A stretch of 64,000 nt of DNA from Oscillospiraceae bacterium (GTDB taxonomy: Bacteria > Bacillota > Clostridia > Oscillospirales > Acutalibacteraceae): NCBI GenBank assembly GCA_015065785.1, contig SVPR01000005.1:62001-126000 (forward strand), read 5' to 3'. A program made the translations under genes and the position numbers. A model generated the notes under the pieces. That model saw only the letters and a list, made by a program, of their open reading frames with translations. It was not told the origin of the DNA and did no database searches. Positions 40,755-50,237 of this stretch are shown here, in pieces. Each line of letters starts with the position of its first letter. Position 1 is the first letter of the stretch.

Positions 40755-43700
40755 TATTCTTTCATAAGCTCTAAGCTGATAACCTTATAAAGCTCTTTAA
40801 CATCAAAGGGCTTACCAATATGAGCCGACATTCCCGCTTTTAAAGCGATTTCAACATCATTTTTATGAGTATTGGCACTCATTGCAATTATTGGCACTTT
40901 TTTAGAGTCCATTCGTTCTAAATTACGAATTACCTTTGTAGCCTCCAAGCCATCCATAACAGGCATTCTGACATCCATCAGAACAACATCATAATAGCCC
41001 TCGTCAGAATTGTTGAATTTTTCAAGACCGGCTTTGCCGTCAGGAACACAGTCAACAAGCATTCCCTTTTTCTCTAAAACTCTGACAGCAATCTGGCTAT
41101 TCATTTCATTATCTTCACAAAGAAGAACTCTTTTACCCTTGAGGATTATATCACTATCCTCTTGTAAAAGCCTGTCCTTTGACTCAGCTAATGAACTATC
41201 CACTTCAATTTCCTGCAAAGCTAATTCAACTACAAATTCACTACCCTTGCCAACTTCACTGCTGACAGAAATTGTACCGCCCATAAGCTCTACAACATAC
41301 TTTGTAATGAAAAGACCTAAGCCTGTACCGGAGGTATTCATAGAACTGCTACCCTCGCGAGTAAACTGATTAAACATCTTCTTCTGGAAATCCTTACTCA
41401 TACCAATTCCGGTATCTCTTACAATGAAGCGTTGAACAATTACACCATTGCTTCGGCTCACGAATTCTATAATAAAATCAATTCTGCCTTTTTCAGGTGT
41501 AAATTTAACAGCATTAGAAAGAAGATTGAAGAAAATCTGGTTAAATCTTAGCTTATCGGTACTCACGCACTTTGCAAGATTATCAGAAGTCGTCATAGTA
41601 AATTCAATTTTTTTCGCATCGCATAACGAACGCACCATTGAATTTACATAGTGCTTAAACTCTTCCATTAAATAAGGCTCATTAGTAAGAGTTAAAACAT
41701 TTTTTTCTATTTGTGAGCTGTCAAGAGCATCATTTATAAGTCCCAAAAGGAAATGAGCAGAAGCATCAATATTTGTAAAATACTTTTTGATTGTTTCGTC
41801 CTTACTCTCATCAACACCTAATGCAGACATACCAATAATCGCATTCATCGGTGTACGCATATCGTGACTGATTCCTGCAAAGAAATCTGAACGGGCTTCA
41901 TTTGCTTTCTTTGCTTCTTCCATTGCCTTTTTCAGCTTCTTTTCTTTCTTTTCGCTATCTCTTACAATGACATCTACATTAGACCTTGTTGAAAGCAAAA
42001 TATCATCTCTGTCTTTAAATAACGGCTTAATTAACATACTGTTATATTCTTCTTCGCCGTTTCGGTCAAGACCTAAGAATTGGAATTCCAGACTACCCTG
42101 CTTTTTAATTGCAGAGGTAATATATGGAATAGTCATATACTTTTTAACTCTTTTACGGTCTCTTTCGGTAACACGCTTTTCACAGAAAACAGCCATACCA
42201 CCTTCAAATTCAAAGGTGTTATTAAAACGGTTTATGTTTGTTCCCGATGAATAGAAGCGGGTGTAAACATTACTTGAAGTGTCAATTACACCAACCTCAA
42301 GGTAGTTTTGGGAAAGAATATTTTCAGAAATAATTGATGACATTTTTTCCTTTGTCATATCCTTATTATAGAAAAATGCAAGTATATTGCCTGTTTTAGG
42401 ACTTTTCAAAATATTCACATCGACACAAACCCAGATTTTTTTGCCATCTTTGAGCTTTGCAAAATATTCCTCTCTTACCTCAGTAACGCCTTTCTCAAAA
42501 AGTCTGAGAAGATTTTCAACAGATAAATTCTGCGCCTGTTCATCTGTCATTTCGCACTCTTCCAGGAAATGCATTGAGCGTTCTCTGTAATCAATAGTTG
42601 TAATTATTTTTTCATCTTTTACATAAGACTCGCCATATCGAAGATTTTCAAGTATTCCCAAGGTTAAGTTAACACAAGAGGTAGAAATAATTGTGTCGCC
42701 TGTTTTATTTCTGAAAGCAAGCTCTTCTCTGAAGCGTTTTTCTGTAAATTTCTGCTCAGTAACATCACGGCTCATACCATAGGCAATAATGCCGTTACTG
42801 GCTTCATCTCTCACAACAAAATAAGAAATTTCAACGCATCTTTTGATATTTGATGTTGAATTAAGCATCCAGAATGTACCTTTTAATTCTCTTTCTTCGC
42901 CAAAATCAACGCGTTTATAAAATTCTCTGAACTCGTCGCGTTGCTCTTCAACTACAATATCCTTATTAAAAAGTCTGGTCGGGAAGTCGTAAAGAATGAC
43001 TTCTCTGCCAATTTTACCTATTTCAGTACCCTGAGGATAACGAGCACACTTGTTCTTGATATCATACTCCCAAACAAGCATTTTTGCACCGCTGATTGCA
43101 AGCTTGAAACGATTTTCACTATCCTTTAATTTTTGCTTTGTTTCAACATTTTCGGTAACATCGTGGCACACGCTGACTAACGCGATTCTATCCTGTACCC
43201 TGACAACCTTACCGTCTTCCTTTATCCAGATATATCTGCCGTTTTTCTTTCTTACACGATAAAGTGAAGTATATTTTTCACCCGGCTTCTGAAACTTTTT
43301 AAATTCCTCAGTAACACGCGGTAAATCATCAGGATAAATTAAGTTTGCAACCTTATTGTTGATATCAATAAGAATTTCCTTTTTATTCGCATAACCGAGC
43401 ATTCTGACAAAATTATCGTCAACTACATAAAGCGGAAAGTCAGGTTCATTAAATGAGCCTAAAATACCCGCATTTACACCCTCACTCAAAATATCTCTGT
43501 AAAGCTCTGCCTCGTAGCCCAATTCCACTTCATCAATAAAATAACGAACCGGCATAGAATTCCTGTCAACCACAAAAATGTTGAGAGAAGATATTTTTAA
43601 CTCGCTATCTGCTTCAAGCACTATCGCAGAAACTCTTAACACCATAATCTGTTCTGTTTCAGTATTTTTTACTTCTGTAACAAAATTGGCTGAATATACA

Positions 43701-43948
43701 CCCGGTGAAATAATTTTTTCAGCCTCGTCAGAAAAGCTTAAAGTACATTTGACATTTGTAAAAGTCAAAAAAGTGCGTAATGCCGCTTTAATTGTCGGTA
43801 AGCCGTGAATACTTCCGTTAGGCACCAAGCCAAAAATATCAGCATCTTCTGTAAAACACTTGTAGCTGTCTTCAATATTTTTTTCTTCTAAATGTGAAAG
43901 AAATATACTTTTTACAAATTCTACCGTTCTTTTAACCTCATCACTCAT
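40754..43948 (-). CDS. Hybrid sensor histidine kinase: N-terminal NTF2/SnoaL-like domain, PAS domains, HisKA/HATPase_c, receiver
   Basis: FFAGISHDMRTPMNAIIGM; LLSNAVKFTPEKGR; GTGLGLFITKYVVELMGG; receiver VLLCEDNEMNSQIAVRVL...VLMDVRMPVMDG. Start at MSDEVKRT after GGGGGTGG. Confidence 0.9.
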   Translation of the reverse strand: MSDEVKRTVEFVKSIFLSHLEEKNIEDSYKCFTEDADIFGLVPNGSIHGLPTIKAALRTFLTFTNVKCTLSFSDEAEKIISPGVYSANFVTEVKNTETEQIMVLRVSAIVLEADSELKISSLNIFVVDRNSMPVRYFIDEVELGYEAELYRDILSEGVNAGILGSFNEPDFPLYVVDDNFVRMLGYANKKEILIDINNKVANLIYPDDLPRVTEEFKKFQKPGEKYTSLYRVRKKNGRYIWIKEDGKVVRVQDRIALVSVCHDVTENVETKQKLKDSENRFKLAISGAKMLVWEYDIKNKCARYPQGTEIGKIGREVILYDFPTRLFNKDIVVEEQRDEFREFYKRVDFGEERELKGTFWMLNSTSNIKRCVEISYFVVRDEASNGIIAYGMSRDVTEQKFTEKRFREELAFRNKTGDTIISTSCVNLTLGILENLRYGESYVKDEKIITTIDYRERSMHFLEECEMTDEQAQNLSVENLLRLFEKGVTEVREEYFAKLKDGKKIWVCVDVNILKSPKTGNILAFFYNKDMTKEKMSSIISENILSQNYLEVGVIDTSSNVYTRFYSSGTNINRFNNTFEFEGGMAVFCEKRVTERDRKRVKKYMTIPYITSAIKKQGSLEFQFLGLDRNGEEEYNSMLIKPLFKDRDDILLSTRSNVDVIVRDSEKKEKKLKKAMEEAKKANEARSDFFAGISHDMRTPMNAIIGMSALGVDESKDETIKKYFTNIDASAHFLLGLINDALDSSQIEKNVLTLTNEPYLMEEFKHYVNSMVRSLCDAKKIEFTMTTSDNLAKCVSTDKLRFNQIFFNLLSNAVKFTPEKGRIDFIIEFVSRSNGVIVQRFIVRDTGIGMSKDFQKKMFNQFTREGSSSMNTSGTGLGLFITKYVVELMGGTISVSSEVGKGSEFVVELALQEIEVDSSLAESKDRLLQEDSDIILKGKRVLLCEDNEMNSQIAVRVLEKKGMLVDCVPDGKAGLEKFNNSDEGYYDVVLMDVRMPVMDGLEATKVIRNLERMDSKKVPIIAMSANTHKNDVEIALKAGMSAHIGKPFDVKELYKVISLELMKE

Positions 43949-44064
43949 ACCGCCACCCCCAATGATAAGCGTAAAATTATCCAATGATAGTATAATTTTA
44001 CCATAATTTTCGTCAGATTTCAATATTTTTTGTCTATTTTTGTTGCTAAAAAACAAAAAAACAA

Positions 44065-44090
44065 GCTTTTTGGAATTTCTTCCAAAAAGC
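44065..44090 (-). terminator. Rho-independent terminator after flgC
   Basis: GCTTTTTGGAA tttc TTCCAAAAAGC, with T-rich sequence on the minus-strand 3' side. Confidence 0.75.
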
Positions 44091-44108
44091 CTAAGTTTTA
44101 TCAGTTAA

Positions 44109-44531
44109 TTATTTTTTCATATCAAGTGTTTTTGTAATCATTGATTTTACAACAGATAAAGCTGTAAGGTTTGCCTGGTATGCATTTGAAGCAGCCATCA
44201 AATCAATCATTTCTTCTGTTGTATCAACATTTGAATATGTAACATAGCCATTTTCATCTGCAAGTGGGTTTGTCGGGTCATAAGCTTTAGTAAACTCGCG
44301 TTCACTTTCAACAACCTCAGCAATTCTTACGCCACCACCCTGAGCATTTGAAAGCTCCTCTGAAAAAGACATTGCTCGTTCTTGTAAAACAACCTGTTGT
44401 CTTCTGTATGGCTCTCCACTTTCAGTCATTGTTGTTTTTTCGTTTGCTATGTTCTGTGTAATAATATCTGTTCTGAATCTTTCAGCAGTTAAAGCAGAAC
44501 CTACTATATCTAAAGAATTACAAAATCCCAT
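44109..44531 (-). CDS. flgC: Flagellar basal-body rod protein FlgC
   Basis: ALTAERFRTDIITQNIANEKTT; YDPTNPLADENGYVTYSNVDTTEEMIDLMAASNAYQANLTAL. Confidence 0.93.
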   Translation of the reverse strand: MGFCNSLDIVGSALTAERFRTDIITQNIANEKTTMTESGEPYRRQQVVLQERAMSFSEELSNAQGGGVRIAEVVESEREFTKAYDPTNPLADENGYVTYSNVDTTEEMIDLMAASNAYQANLTALSVVKSMITKTLDMKK

Positions 44532-44543
44532 ATTTAATCACCC

Positions 44544-44903
44544 TTATTTCATATTACTGTTTAACACATAACCGAATTTATCGAATTCTGACTTAACCTT
44601 TGTTAATAACATACTGTACTGAGCATAAGCCTTGTAAAGCTCAATGCTCTCTTTTTCCATATTAACATTATTGCCATCAGAGCGTGTTGATGCAGTTTCA
44701 TCTTCAATAACCTGAGTTTCAATAATATTACTTGCAGTAATATTTCTTCTTTCTTCACTCAAAACATTTACAAAATCAAGTTGTTTTGCCTTGTAACCGG
44801 GAGTTTCAACATTTGCAATATTTTGCATGTGAAGCTCTTGCTTTGTCCAAGCAAGGTTAGTACCTGCCTCAAGTAATTTAAAATCATAAGAATTGAAAAA
44901 CAT
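44544..44903 (-). CDS. flgB: Flagellar basal-body rod protein FlgB
   Basis: LHMQNIANVETPGYKAKQLDF; next to flgC. Confidence 0.92.
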   Translation of the reverse strand: MFFNSYDFKLLEAGTNLAWTKQELHMQNIANVETPGYKAKQLDFVNVLSEERRNITASNIIETQVIEDETASTRSDGNNVNMEKESIELYKAYAQYSMLLTKVKSEFDKFGYVLNSNMK

Positions 44904-44938
44904 ATGTAAGTTCTCCTTTTAAAAGCTAACAGCTCAAA

Positions 44939-45337
44939 TTACGCACCTGCACCTGATGAACGAGCTATTCTGTCAGCCTGAACATAAGTATCACGAAGTT
45001 CCTTAATCATCGCAATAACATCATCAACCTGAGAGAAGTCTTTTTTAATATTAGCCTGAATTGCAACATTTAAAAAATACTCATAAAGCTGGTCAAGATT
45101 TTTAGAGATATCATATTTGAAATCAAGATTTCCTCTTAAATATCTGAAAATCGCCTGTGCCTTCTGAAGATTTTTATTAATCCCGGTAATGTCATTTTTT
45201 TCGTGTGCAATTTTTGCTAATTCAAAATCCTTCATAGCAGCATCATATAATGCAGTAAGCATTTCAACAGCAGTCATAGACATAACAGATTGTTGCTTGT
45301 ACTGCTGTGAGTACTGTTGGTACGGATTATTTACCAT
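44939..45337 (-). CDS. fliS: Flagellin export chaperone FliS
   Basis: NPYQQYSQQYKQQSVMSMTAVEMLTALYDAAMKDFELAKIA. Confidence 0.92.
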   Translation of the reverse strand: MVNNPYQQYSQQYKQQSVMSMTAVEMLTALYDAAMKDFELAKIAHEKNDITGINKNLQKAQAIFRYLRGNLDFKYDISKNLDQLYEYFLNVAIQANIKKDFSQVDDVIAMIKELRDTYVQADRIARSSGAGA

Positions 45338-45373
45338 AATACACCCTCATTTTATACTATTTCTCAGAAAAAA

Positions 45374-47293
45374 TCAATAGGTAAATTGTTGACCTAAGTA
45401 TGCACTTTGTGCACTGTAGTTAGAAATGATAGTTTCCATAGCATTAAATTGCTTCCAATATCTATCTTTTTCTTTATTATATCTTGTGTTAAGAAGTGAA
45501 ATTCTTTCATCAATTCTTCTGAGTTCTTCATAAAGAGTTGATTGAGTCTGAGTAGCCTTTGACTCCTTAGCACCCGCAATACGAACTAATTCACCTGGTG
45601 TAGCAGCACTGACTTTAGCAGTTCTGTCCATAATATCGGTAAGCTTACTTGCAAGTCCGTTTGTGCCGGCAAATAATTTTTCAACCTCTTCCATATTTGT
45701 TGAAAGAGCTTTTTTGAGTGCCTCTTCATCAATAACGAGCTTACCTCTGTCATCTTTATTGCTTGAAGTCTCAATACCTATATCATAAAGAGCAATTTTA
45801 GATGTTGTTGATTTAGTATAAAGAGCACTTCTCATATTCTGAAGGAAGTTACGGATTGTTGAGTCACCATAAAGAAGACCTTGTTTTGATTTTTCTTCCC
45901 ACTTTTCAATCTGACTTTCAGTCATTTCATCTCTTTGAGCATCTGTAAGAGGTGCGTACTTACGATAGTTAGGCTCTTCATATACATAGCCATTAAGCTT
46001 TTCAATCATCTTGTTGTAATCTTCAACAAATGATTTAATTGTATTAAAAATAGCATCTGTATCGCGTTCTGTTGTAATCTTTGATTCTTCATAACCGATT
46101 ACATTGCCGCTTGCATCATATTTTGCAGTGCTTACATCTGTAAGCTGTAATGTAACACCTTCAATTGTGAAATTGTTTGAGGTTCTTGAGAATTCGTTAC
46201 CATTGATTGATACAACAGCATCCTTACCTGCAACTACCGCATCAGCTTTCAATGCACCGTTCTCAAATTTATCAGCGCCAAAAATCTTTGACAAGAAATC
46301 GCCTGAGGTTTCTGTGATGTTAATACCATATTTAGCACCTGATTCTGTTGCTTCCATTGAGAATGAATCAGAAATTGAAGAATATGAAAGCTTAACACCA
46401 GCGTCACTCTTATTTACCGCACTGATAACATCAGCAACTGTATTGTCTGCTGTGAACGAGAATTTTTCGCCATTTATCTCAAATGAGAAGCTGTCGCCTG
46501 TTAAACCTAAATCACTTAATTTAGAAGATGTGCTGATTCTTGTTGAAGAACCAGGCTCAAAACCAAGTGCACCAGCGTTAGAACCGGTAACTTTTAATTC
46601 GTGACCTTTTTCACCATTGAAATCAATTGCTAAGCTAACAGCTTTTTCGCTATCAACATTAACCTTAACATATCCGCCGAATTTTTGAGAAATTTCTGTT
46701 TCTAAAGCACTGATAACAGAATCTTCTGTTATGTTTCCGTCAGCATCCATTATATCCTCTTTCTTAAGAGTTATGGCTTTCTGAGCACCATCTAATGAAA
46801 GAGTAAATGTAAATTCGCCACTTGTATCAATTACTGACTTAATCTGGTCAACATTAACCTTGCCACCTTTAAGAACTGACTCGCCACTTACATTAACAGA
46901 TGAAGTAAGCTTAGCCTTAGAAGCAAGCTGTTTAACAATAATATTCATATCTTCAGTTGAAGCACCTGCTGCTGAAGATATAATTTTAACAGCATTACCA
47001 CCTGAAACTTTAGATGTCATAGTATTAAAGAATGCAGATGATGACAAATTGTTAGTAGTGCTTGCACCGTAAGAAGTGTCAAAATATTTGCTTGAAAAGC
47101 TATTTATTGATGTAATAACATCACGATAGTTTTCTATTTTCCACTCAGTCTGAGTTTTCAAAGCATTTTGCTTATCAATTTTTGACTGTGTACCAGAGAG
47201 TAATTTTTCAACTAAGCTATCAGTATCCATACCGGAAATCATACCGGAAAAACCATTATTTGAACTTACTGAAGATGTAGAATTAACATTCAT
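45374..47293 (-). CDS. fliD: Flagellar filament cap protein FliD
   Basis: FSGMISGMDTDSLVEKLLSGTQSKIDKQNALKTQTEWKIENYRDVI; C-terminal DERISLLNTRYNKEKDRYWKQFNAME. Confidence 0.93.
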   Translation of the reverse strand: MNVNSTSSVSSNNGFSGMISGMDTDSLVEKLLSGTQSKIDKQNALKTQTEWKIENYRDVITSINSFSSKYFDTSYGASTTNNLSSSAFFNTMTSKVSGGNAVKIISSAAGASTEDMNIIVKQLASKAKLTSSVNVSGESVLKGGKVNVDQIKSVIDTSGEFTFTLSLDGAQKAITLKKEDIMDADGNITEDSVISALETEISQKFGGYVKVNVDSEKAVSLAIDFNGEKGHELKVTGSNAGALGFEPGSSTRISTSSKLSDLGLTGDSFSFEINGEKFSFTADNTVADVISAVNKSDAGVKLSYSSISDSFSMEATESGAKYGINITETSGDFLSKIFGADKFENGALKADAVVAGKDAVVSINGNEFSRTSNNFTIEGVTLQLTDVSTAKYDASGNVIGYEESKITTERDTDAIFNTIKSFVEDYNKMIEKLNGYVYEEPNYRKYAPLTDAQRDEMTESQIEKWEEKSKQGLLYGDSTIRNFLQNMRSALYTKSTTSKIALYDIGIETSSNKDDRGKLVIDEEALKKALSTNMEEVEKLFAGTNGLASKLTDIMDRTAKVSAATPGELVRIAGAKESKATQTQSTLYEELRRIDERISLLNTRYNKEKDRYWKQFNAMETIISNYSAQSAYLGQQFTY

Positions 47294-47325
47294 AATAACA
47301 ACTCCTTATGTAATTGATTTTTATT

Positions 47326-47805
47326 TCAGATTTTAATATCTCTTGAAACATTGACAGTTGTTAACCCGCCTGTTCCGTGAATTGACTTGTAGTACCTCTG
47401 AGTAGCTGCCTCGCCACCCTGATTAAAGACCTGAATCTTATTAAGAATTTTTTCTCTTTCGTACTCGATTCTGTTTTTAATAACATTATCGTTACTGTTT
47501 ATTCTGTTTAACACAGCGTTTACTGCAAGAACCTCGATATATACTTTAGAAAGCTCCGGTGTTAAATCGTCTTTTTCACAAGAGTTATTTAAGACGCTTC
47601 TTATATCGTTATCCATTCCTGCAAACTCTCTGAGCTTATCATCAATTATCTTGATTTCATCTACTAATTTACCGCGTTTTTCAGTACAGCCTAAAAGCTC
47701 TTCCTGAGGAACAACAGCCATTGAATCTGTAATTTTCTCAACTTCGCTTAAAAGCTTTGATTTTTCTCGGAGGTAACCGATTACATCTTCATAAATCTCG
47801 GACAT
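47326..47805 (-). CDS. Small coiled-coil flagellar protein (FlgN/FliT chaperone-like) between csrA and fliD
   Basis: Helical 159-aa protein; position next to fliD and resemblance in length and pattern to FlgN-type proteins. Confidence 0.45.
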   Translation of the reverse strand: MSEIYEDVIGYLREKSKLLSEVEKITDSMAVVPQEELLGCTEKRGKLVDEIKIIDDKLREFAGMDNDIRSVLNNSCEKDDLTPELSKVYIEVLAVNAVLNRINSNDNVIKNRIEYEREKILNKIQVFNQGGEAATQRYYKSIHGTGGLTTVNVSRDIKI

Positions 47806-47829
47806 AACGATAACACCCCTTTCTTATAT

Positions 47830-48078
47830 TCATTTATTAAGTTTTTGTACCATTGATTTAAGATTTGCTTTTGGCAACTCTGTTGTAGCAGCTGCCGCCT
47901 GTTTATTTGCCTGAATTGTCTGATACAATTCTTCACGCCAGATTTTACACTCCTTTGGAGCAGTAACACCGACTCTGACCTGATTATTTATATCAACTAT
48001 TTTAAGTTCTATTGGTTCTTTAAGGCCTTCAACCTCAATTATTAAGGATTCGCCTTCTTTTCTTGTTAATAACAACAT
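47830..48078 (-). CDS. csrA: Carbon storage regulator CsrA
   Basis: MLLLTRKEGESLIIEVEGLKEPIELKIVDINNQVRVGVTAPKECKIWREELY. Confidence 0.95.
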   Translation of the reverse strand: MLLLTRKEGESLIIEVEGLKEPIELKIVDINNQVRVGVTAPKECKIWREELYQTIQANKQAAAATTELPKANLKSMVQKLNK

Positions 48079-48079
48079 A

Positions 48080-48502
48080 TTATTTTTCCCCCTCCATAAT
48101 AGGATGTCTTACGGGGTAATCCTGTTCTAAAATTATCTGTGCAGCAACACCTGTTGTGCTATTGATAATAACAGGACTCTTAAGATTTACAGTTGAAGCT
48201 TCAAAATCCTCTTTTAATGATAAAACTGTCCAACAAGCATATTCGCCTGAGCCTAAAAGCTTTTCATTTTCTTCAGTTATTTCAGGTTTATAAAAAGCTT
48301 CAAACTGTGAGGGGTTAAATAATAAGAAACAAAGACCCGGCTCTTCAAGAGATTGTAACCAAACAATCTGTTCACCAATCTCTTCATCAAAAATCATTGT
48401 ATATCGTGTGTAATCTTCAAATCCAAAAATTGGTTGTTTGAAGATTATTACCTTTGAATCCGGAATTTCTCTTTCACCAAAGTCTCTTGTTTTATAAATC
48501 AT
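48080..48502 (-). CDS. fliW: Flagellar assembly factor FliW
   Basis: KQPIFGFEDYTRYTMI; FLLFNPSQF; VNLKSPVIINSTTGVAAQIILEQDYPVRHPI. Confidence 0.94.
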   Translation of the reverse strand: MIYKTRDFGEREIPDSKVIIFKQPIFGFEDYTRYTMIFDEEIGEQIVWLQSLEEPGLCFLLFNPSQFEAFYKPEITEENEKLLGSGEYACWTVLSLKEDFEASTVNLKSPVIINSTTGVAAQIILEQDYPVRHPIMEGEK

Positions 48503-48522
48503 AGTTTAGAACTCCTTGTGGT

Positions 48523-49125
48523 TTATTCAGCGTCTGCCTCGTAGTCAGGGTCTGAACTTTTTGGGAAGTAGTTAGGACCACCAACATATTCAATATCAAC
48601 ACTTGCTCTCTGAACAACGTTGAATTTAACACTACCGGCAATATATGTCATTGAACGGTCAAGCTCCTGCCAGTTAATGTCAAGCTCAGTTGGAGTATAT
48701 TCCATATTAAGATCATTTGGCTCCCATGAAATGTTAGGACCAACACTTGGGAAAAACGCTGTAACAAGATGTGTTGTTCCCTCGTTCATTCTCTTCTGAG
48801 CAATGATGCTTGGGATATTTGCACCCTCGTGAATATTTGAAATCTGCTTGCCGATATCAACATATTCTCTTGTTTTTTGTTCTATGTGCTGTTTCCCACG
48901 ATTTGCTTCATAGCTGATTCTGTCGCCCATTGTCATTAAGCCGATTGACTTACGACTTTCATAGCTATCAATTTTTACAGAAATGTTTTTCGCATCAATT
49001 TTAAGTGTAGACGGTGTTGTCTGCACATGCATATCGCGAACCGCGTCATTATCATACTCTAATTTTGCAGGTGTTACTTCTAATTCGTACTTACCCGGAG
49101 TAGTTTTAATTTCGATAACTTGCAT
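48523..49125 (-). CDS. DUF6470-type flagellar-operon protein
   Basis: QVIEIKTTPGKYELEVTPAKLEY...DSYESRKSIGLMTMGDRI; between flgL and fliW. Confidence 0.7.
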   Translation of the reverse strand: MQVIEIKTTPGKYELEVTPAKLEYDNDAVRDMHVQTTPSTLKIDAKNISVKIDSYESRKSIGLMTMGDRISYEANRGKQHIEQKTREYVDIGKQISNIHEGANIPSIIAQKRMNEGTTHLVTAFFPSVGPNISWEPNDLNMEYTPTELDINWQELDRSMTYIAGSVKFNVVQRASVDIEYVGGPNYFPKSSDPDYEADAE

Positions 49126-49191
49126 TTAAATCCCTTCTTCTATTCTAAAATTAAATCCATTTAATTTCGTATGCTTATAAATCTTTGCTGA

Positions 49192-50220
49192 TTATCTTAA
49201 ATAGTCCCACAATGAAACAGGAAGTATTTGTGAGCCCATCTGAATAACGGCCTTTAAAATGTAGTCATTCATTGACTGATTGGTTGCTTCCTCTGCATCG
49301 TTGATACCAACAAGCTCATCAATTCTGAATTTATAGTTATCAACCTGATTCTGAAGTCTTGCCTCCATTGTATCAAGGAAGTTGGTTTTTGCACCCATAT
49401 CGGTGATATTTGTTCTGAAAATATCAACTCGTGCTGTGAGATGGTCCTGAAGCTCATGGAATCTTTCAGGGTCATAGTTAATCAATGTGTCCTCTATCTG
49501 AGTTATAAGATTGATTATATTGTTTGTATTGCCAGTCTCATCATCTACACCAAATCCTAAAATCTGAAGACCTGAGAAGGATGCTTCAAAGCCGGAAACG
49601 GAGTTGAATGAATTACCATCTACACGCACACCTAAACCAATATCTATAAATAACGGATTATCCTTTGCAATGTCTTGTTCAACACCATTTTCATCAAGAT
49701 AGTATTTTGTACCGTCTGCTCTTTGTTTTACAGAATCTACATCAATACCATTGTAAAGAAGCTTGCCATCGTCACTTAATGAGAACGGTGCAACCTTTGC
49801 AGTAGAACCACCAAAAGGATATTTAGTAGCAAACTTTAAATTTGCGAACTGAATAATCTCTTCTTTCATAGATTTAAGCTCAGCTGCTATTGTAACACGG
49901 CCTGTATCACCGGCAGTTTCTGAAGAAGCCTTAATAAGCTTTGTACCAATAATCTCATTAAGAACATCATTCATAGAAAGCATTGAATCTTCAACTGCTT
50001 TGAATTCACTGTTAATAGCCTGAACATTTGAAAGTTGTTTTTCGGACTTGAAAAGTTCAACTCTAGAGTTGAGCATTCTTGTACCTGCAGAAACATCTTT
50101 TGATAACTCTATGAAACGGTTACCTGAAGCAATTTTCATATTTGTTTCAGCATAGTCATTTCTTGCTTTGTTGAGATATTTTATATAGTTTCTTTGTGTT
50201 GTTTTATCTGCAACTCTCAT
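49192..50220 (-). CDS. flgL: Flagellar hook-associated protein FlgL
   Basis: MRVADKTTQRNYIKYLNKARNDYAETNMKIASGNRFIELSKDVSAGTRML; downstream of flgK. Confidence 0.88.
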   Translation of the reverse strand: MRVADKTTQRNYIKYLNKARNDYAETNMKIASGNRFIELSKDVSAGTRMLNSRVELFKSEKQLSNVQAINSEFKAVEDSMLSMNDVLNEIIGTKLIKASSETAGDTGRVTIAAELKSMKEEIIQFANLKFATKYPFGGSTAKVAPFSLSDDGKLLYNGIDVDSVKQRADGTKYYLDENGVEQDIAKDNPLFIDIGLGVRVDGNSFNSVSGFEASFSGLQILGFGVDDETGNTNNIINLITQIEDTLINYDPERFHELQDHLTARVDIFRTNITDMGAKTNFLDTMEARLQNQVDNYKFRIDELVGINDAEEATNQSMNDYILKAVIQMGSQILPVSLWDYLR

Positions 50221-50237
50221 TGCCTATTCACCCTTTC

